NCBI GenBank assembly: GCA_003151875.1
Contig: PLYW01000055.1
Location: 13,594 to 23,270, forward strand
Direction of reading: 5' to 3'
DNA length: 9,677 bases
Origin: Acidobacteriaceae bacterium
Lineage (GTDB): Bacteria; Acidobacteriota; Terriglobia; Terriglobales; Acidobacteriaceae
Every line of letters starts with the position of its first letter. Position 1 is the first letter of the stretch. Shown here piece by piece: positions 6,600-9,677 of the stretch. The notes under the pieces are model-generated. The model searched no databases and was not told where the DNA came from. It saw only the letters and a list, made by a program, of their open reading frames with translations. A program made the position numbers and the translations under genes.

Positions 6600-6824
6600 C
6601 GCCTTTGCCTGAGACATTGGAGGGATTGGAAATCCATCCTCGACCAGGCTATCTACATAAAGTTGAATCGCCTCGCGAATGCGAGGGATGCCCTCTTCGA
6701 CCGATTCACTCTGGGTGTGGCAACCAGGTAACGTCGGACAGAAAACGTGGTAGCCTCCCTCGTCCTCCTTCTCGAAGATGACGGTAAACCGGTGCGTTGC
6801 ACTGTGCTGTTGTTCAACAGGCAT
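6594..6824 (-). CDS. hicB: HicB-family protein, lone antitoxin-like
   Basis: A 76-residue protein with the HicB partial RNase H fold: FTVIFEKEDEGGYHVFCP, then LPGCHTQSESVEEGIPRIREAIQLYVDSL with its typical amphipathic helix. HicB proteins are antitoxins that bind the HicA mRNA interferase. No HicA-like gene (about 60 residues, with its HGS histidine) is visible on either side, and there is no C-terminal HTH or ribbon-helix-helix domain. It may therefore be a solitary HicB rather than a working toxin-antitoxin pair. The ATG at 6824 has AGGGGAG ending 7 nt upstream, a good ribosome site; earlier starts at 6863 (ATG) and 6872 (TTG) are less supported. TACAAT at 6881-6886 on this strand could be its -10 box. 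Its 3' end runs into a heptamer repeat. Confidence 0.8.
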   Translation of the reverse strand: MPVEQQHSATHRFTVIFEKEDEGGYHVFCPTLPGCHTQSESVEEGIPRIREAIQLYVDSLVEDGFPIPPMSQAKAN

Positions 6825-6886
6825 GAAACGTCTCCCCTCTCTTGGCACGGCGCTGTAGGCCATTGGTCCCAAACCGACTAATTGTA

Positions 6887-6901
6887 CAGCCCTCAGGGCT
6901 G
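6887..6901 (-). terminator. Short palindrome after the LolA-like gene
   Basis: CAGCCCT and AGGGCTG flank a single centre base, giving a 5-bp stem with a 5-nt loop. It starts 2 nt past the stop codon of the LolA-like gene. No T-run follows on the minus strand, so it is a weak terminator at best; it may be another short REP-type motif. It also sits just upstream of the possible hicB -10 box. Confidence 0.35.
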
Positions 6902-6902
6902 C

Positions 6903-7664
6903 TCAGCGCGGGTCGGCGACGCTTTCTGCCGCCGACACTTTGTAGTCCTGATAGCGGATGGTGAGCACCGCCTGGCCGCCCAGGCGAACATCGGTGACCG
7001 TACGGTTCAGCACCGGCAGGTAGAAGCCGTCCACTTTTTGATACTCGTGATCGATCACGGAGCGCTTGGTCCAGAAGGACGGATTTTTGGCCGGTTGCGC
7101 CTCAATCCGCGTCACCGCAAAGTCGGTCGCATCGATCCACACCGTCCCGCGGTACAGATACTTATTGTCACGCAGGGGCGCGACCTGCATGACGTACAGG
7201 GGCGGGCCATCGCCGGGCGCACAACCCAACAAGGAGAAAGAATAGTTGGCGGCGGTAAGGGCCACCGCCGCACGGTTGGCTTCGTCAGACCCAGATTCCT
7301 TTTCCGATTCCAGCAGCCGGTGAAAGACGCGATTAAGGATGAGCTTGGAGCCGGATTCGGATGCAATCGTAAACTGCTTGGTGCCCGGCGCGGTATAGGA
7401 AACCTTCACCTGCATCTCGGCGGCGAGCGGCGACGGAAAACCCGTGTAGTGCAATTGGTAGTCGCGGGTCGCTTCAAAACTGAGCAAGTCGCGCGCGCGC
7501 GCGGCGTTGCGGCTCGTCAGGCGCGCGATTACCTCGGCGCCGGCCAGGTTATGGGCGGCTGGGCAGGGCACAGGAGCGGCAGCGGTCTCGGCGGCTGCAA
7601 TGACCGATAGGAACAGTACTCCGAACCATAACGACCAACGAATTAAGTTATGAATAGGGCCCAT
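6903..7664 (-). CDS. Secreted LolA-like hypothetical protein
   Basis: A 253-residue protein with an N-terminal signal sequence: R9, a hydrophobic core at about 10-24 and an AAA-E type cleavage region near 23-26. The mature part alternates short strands (QVKVSYTAPGTKQFTIAS, YLYRGTVWIDATDFAVTRIEAQ, DGFYLPVLNRTVTDVRLGG, LTIRYQDYKV), the pattern of LolA/LolB/RseB-fold proteins that bind lipid or lipoprotein acyl chains in the periplasm. TVWIDATDFAVTRIEA is close in style to outer-membrane lipoprotein-sorting proteins. C34 is not in a clear lipobox. I cannot assign a substrate. It follows the DAC-like gene by 43 nt on the same strand and is probably co-transcribed. A G-rich heptamer repeat lies immediately before its start, and the ATG has no properly spaced Shine-Dalgarno. 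Confidence 0.6.
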   Translation of the reverse strand: MGPIHNLIRWSLWFGVLFLSVIAAAETAAAPVPCPAAHNLAGAEVIARLTSRNAARARDLLSFEATRDYQLHYTGFPSPLAAEMQVKVSYTAPGTKQFTIASESGSKLILNRVFHRLLESEKESGSDEANRAAVALTAANYSFSLLGCAPGDGPPLYVMQVAPLRDNKYLYRGTVWIDATDFAVTRIEAQPAKNPSFWTKRSVIDHEYQKVDGFYLPVLNRTVTDVRLGGQAVLTIRYQDYKVSAAESVADPR

Positions 7665-7678
7665 CCTTCAACAAGATT

Positions 7679-7702
7679 CCCTAACCCCCAACCCCTATTC
7701 CC
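7679..7702 (-). repeat. G-rich heptamer repeat with G-quadruplex potential
   Basis: On the minus (coding) strand there are four G-runs of 3, 4, 5 and 3, separated by AATA, TT and TTA. They form 7-nt units of the type GGGRWTR. This fits the common G-quadruplex pattern (runs of at least 3 G, loops of 1-7). It lies between the DAC-like stop and the LolA-like ATG, ending 15 nt before that start, so it would be in the mRNA and could affect translation. Confidence 0.6.
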
Positions 7703-7707
7703 TGAAT

Positions 7708-9081
7708 CTACATCTCCCACAGGCAGCGTCCCTCGCGGTACATGGAGACCAGGCCGTCCTCGCTGATTTTCAGGACGGTGCCATAGCGCGAAGCGGCGAT
7801 GGCGGCGGTGGTGCGTCCGCCTTCGACTGGACGATTGATGACTTCTTCGCTGGACTGATGGTGAAGAATGGCGCCAAAGGCCAGCAGGTTGGCCCGCGAA
7901 GTGAGCACCACGGCGCCGTCGATACGAGCAATGTTCTCCAGCACCGTGGGAGGGAAGTCGAAGATGCTCTTGTCGCGCAGCAAATAATGCAACTGGTCCT
8001 TGCTGGAAATTCCCTCCGCCACCGGCTGGTGATTCAAGTGCTCCAGCAGATCAGGCTGCGACACCAGCGCGCGGGCCGACTCCGGATCGTCGAGTACCAC
8101 GAACAGCGCACCGCGACGGCTCTCGGTAAGGTTCAGGGCCACCGCAAACAGGCGCTCCGCCAGCTCCGTATGACCGATTGCGTTCTTCCACATCTCGTAA
8201 CGATAACGCGCATCCACCAACCGCCATTTGCCGTCGAGAAAGCGAAAGACGGGCACCCCATCGGAGAAAATTTTGACTTCGCCATTGGGCGAGAGGATGA
8301 GGCAGATGTGTCCTCCGCACAGAGTAGCGCGGCAGTGGTCGCCGTAGCGGGCCGAGGTCGGGATGGGCAACGGCATATCGCGATAGGGCTCGGCCCACTC
8401 GTGCACGTCGATCAACTCCGCCAGCAAGCCGTCGCGGTCAACCAGGGCAAGGGTCTGCAATCCATCGCACAAACGATGGAAGCTGCGGATGCTGGTCAGC
8501 TCGTGCGAGTAGCGCATGGCCCAGTCCGGCGTCTGCGGCGGCTCATGACACGGTTCCGGCATGGAGCCGAACAGCAACACGCCGGTGGCAATGCGGCGGT
8601 TCTCGTAGGTGCTCATGCTGCTGGTACGCAACACCTCGATGGCGTCGGCAATGCGGTCGGGCACGCCGGCAACGGCCTCGCCGCTGGTGTGCGGCGATGG
8701 ATCAAGGAAGGCCGAAATGAAGCGGTCCTCGGGCAATCCGCGGAAGAGCTGAAAACTTTGCGCCGCCAGCGCCTGGTTGGTGATCAGTTGATAGCGCGCC
8801 GAAAGCACCATGCCGATACTGCGCAGCAGCCGCCGCTCATGGTCCGACAGCTTGGAACTGGCGCTCAGCGAGTAGCCCTCGCCCATCCATTCGAACTCGA
8901 CCTGACCACCGCTGGGCACCGCGCCCAGCAGGCCCGGCATCCGCTCCGGGCCGCCCGCCAGCCGTTCCAACGTCGCTCCGGGGAAAAAATAGCGAATGCC
9001 ATTCTCCATCAAGTCGCCGTAGAGTCCACTGATAAATCGGGTGCGATTTTCGGGCGGGCGAAACGTGGGTGAGGATTTCAT
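7708..9081 (-). CDS. DAC-like (DisA_N-fold) nucleotide-domain protein, degenerate
   Basis: A 457-residue soluble-looking protein. Its last ~150 residues resemble diadenylate cyclase (DAC/DisA_N) domains: the LAERLFAVALNLTESRRGALFVVLDD helix-strand unit (about 307-332), a DGA motif (388-390), GGRTTAA (421-427) and SEDG (440-443). In DisA/CdaA the corresponding motifs are DGA, GTRHR and SEE; the D-to-R distance (35) is close to that in DisA (33). Here RHR reads RTT, so c-di-AMP synthesis is doubtful. The first ~300 residues I do not recognise; they may be a sensor or regulatory region. It recalls proteins annotated as DACNV sensor-domain proteins. The ATG at 9081 lacks a clear ribosome site. 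It is followed by a secreted LolA-like gene and preceded by rnpB on the same strand. The fold call rests on motif reading alone. Confidence 0.6.
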   Translation of the reverse strand: MKSSPTFRPPENRTRFISGLYGDLMENGIRYFFPGATLERLAGGPERMPGLLGAVPSGGQVEFEWMGEGYSLSASSKLSDHERRLLRSIGMVLSARYQLITNQALAAQSFQLFRGLPEDRFISAFLDPSPHTSGEAVAGVPDRIADAIEVLRTSSMSTYENRRIATGVLLFGSMPEPCHEPPQTPDWAMRYSHELTSIRSFHRLCDGLQTLALVDRDGLLAELIDVHEWAEPYRDMPLPIPTSARYGDHCRATLCGGHICLILSPNGEVKIFSDGVPVFRFLDGKWRLVDARYRYEMWKNAIGHTELAERLFAVALNLTESRRGALFVVLDDPESARALVSQPDLLEHLNHQPVAEGISSKDQLHYLLRDKSIFDFPPTVLENIARIDGAVVLTSRANLLAFGAILHHQSSEEVINRPVEGGRTTAAIAASRYGTVLKISEDGLVSMYREGRCLWEM

Positions 9082-9180
9082 CGCTGGCTAAAGCTTACAA
9101 CAAATTGGCGAGTGGTTCCGGCCTCTGGGCACGTCTGGCGGGGGGAGTTCCAGGGATTGGTTGGACTGCGAGGATAGATA

Positions 9181-9630
9181 GCTGCCGGGCCTGTAAGCCG
9201 AATTCTGTGTGCCGCCGAAGCGGCACGACGGTCATTCCTCTGGGCCGCGCATTACTGCGCGGCTCTAGCGACCTACCCGGAAGTTGTGACGCGCCGAGCC
9301 GGCACGTGCCTCCGCCGAGGCGGACGCTCCTCCCCTATTTGGTCTTGCTCCGTGTGGGGTTTTCCCTGCCACCGTCATTACTGACGGCGCGGTGCGCTCT
9401 TACCGCACCTTTTCACCCTTACCCCACCGTGAGGCGAGGCGGTATGTTTTCTGTGGCACTTTCCGTCAACGGCGCTTGAACGCCGCCGCCCGGACGTTAT
9501 CCGGCACATTGCTCTGTGGAGTTCGGACTTTCCTCTGTCCGCCCGCGCAACCAGGTCTCCCGCCGAGGCGGGCCGTCGAAACGGACGACCAGTGTTCGCG
9601 GGCCGGCAGCGACCGTCCGGCCCAGCAGCT
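9181..9630 (-). ncRNA. rnpB: RNase P RNA, bacterial type A
   Basis: The catalytic RNA that cuts the 5' leader from precursor tRNAs, here about 450 nt. Conserved stretches on the minus strand are GAGGAAAGTCC at 9525-9535 (P4 5' strand), GGTAAGGGTGAAAAGGTGCG then GTAAGAGCGCACC ending near 9390, GGAGCAAGACCAAATAGGGG at about 9332-9351, and AGAATTCGGCTTA at 9194-9206 (3' conserved region). The ends are set by P1: 9619-9629 pairs with 9181-9191 over 11 bp with one G-U. A perfect -10 box lies just upstream. The P15 region is remodelled and has no GGU. Exact ends are estimated. Open frames across this region are spurious. Confidence 0.96.
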
Positions 9631-9639
9631 AACAGCTCA

Positions 9640-9645
9640 ATTATA
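9640..9645 (-). promoter_or_regulatory. -10 box of the rnpB promoter
   Basis: TATAAT reads on the minus strand at 9640-9645, placing a transcription start near 9630-9633, which agrees with the 5' end predicted from helix P1. No good -35 is found 16-18 nt upstream. Confidence 0.6.
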
Positions 9646-9677
9646 GATGTTCGCAGTGAGGGCTGACTGCTGTGCTG

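Noticed and set aside
7490..7503. Run of seven CG dinucleotides as a regulatory or Z-DNA site
   Set aside because: It lies within the coding frame of the LolA-like gene and is explained by Ala/Arg codons in GC-rich DNA.
7858..9072. 404-codon open frame on the + strand opposite the DAC-like gene
   Set aside because: Low-complexity His/Arg/Gln composition with no recognisable motifs; the minus-strand frame has domain-like motifs.
9623..9643. Heptamer units next to rnpB
   Set aside because: The first apparent unit is the P1 helix of RNase P RNA and the rest includes the -10 box, so the match to the repeat is probably chance; only the 9662-9677 piece is left as a possible array start.
9069..9646. 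Two open frames on the + strand over the last 600 bases
   Set aside because: They cross rnpB, whose conserved RNA segments and P1 pairing explain the sequence.

Overview
The window is about 9.7 kb of GC-rich bacterial chromosome with seven confident protein genes, two weakly characterised ones, one structural RNA gene and several repeat-filled intergenic regions. The gene set (DnaB helicase, WalJ-type nuclease, type A RNase P RNA) is bacterial. The many hairpin repeats, degenerate 7-nt tandem repeats and two-segment zinc-finger membrane protein resemble what I know of Acidobacteriota genomes (Terriglobia/Koribacter-like). That assignment is an inference and was not tested by a search.

Region 1 (1-3499, + strand): carbamate kinase, an aspartate-carbamoyltransferase-family enzyme and ornithine aminotransferase. 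Two enzymes of carbamoyl-phosphate metabolism next to an ornithine-degrading enzyme suggest a catabolic nitrogen route: a carbamoylated compound gives carbamoyl phosphate, then ATP plus ammonia and CO2, while ornithine gives glutamate semialdehyde. The transcarbamylase keeps most ATCase signature residues but has glutamate where the catalytic 80s-loop lysine should be, so its substrate is open.

Region 2 (3500-5250): a REP-like element closes rocD and the convergent dnaB. Upstream of dnaB, a divergent control region carries a 10-bp perfect dyad with an extra half-site and then a 119-bp array of exactly seventeen 7-nt units that folds back on itself.

Region 3 (5261-6824): walJ and a small zinc-finger membrane protein read on the + strand, convergent with a lone HicB-type gene on the - strand.

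Region 4 (6903-9677, - strand): rnpB (RNase P RNA) with a perfect -10 box, a protein whose C-terminal part looks like a degenerate diadenylate cyclase (DAC) domain, and a secreted LolA-like protein. The last two genes are separated by a G-rich heptamer repeat with G-quadruplex potential just before the start codon of the downstream gene.

The points most worth a second look are the charge-reversed transcarbamylase in its arcC/rocD context, the DAC-like protein with RTT in place of RHR, the heptamer repeats that recur with different consensus sequences in several intergenic gaps, and an RNase P RNA that lacks GGU in its P15 region.
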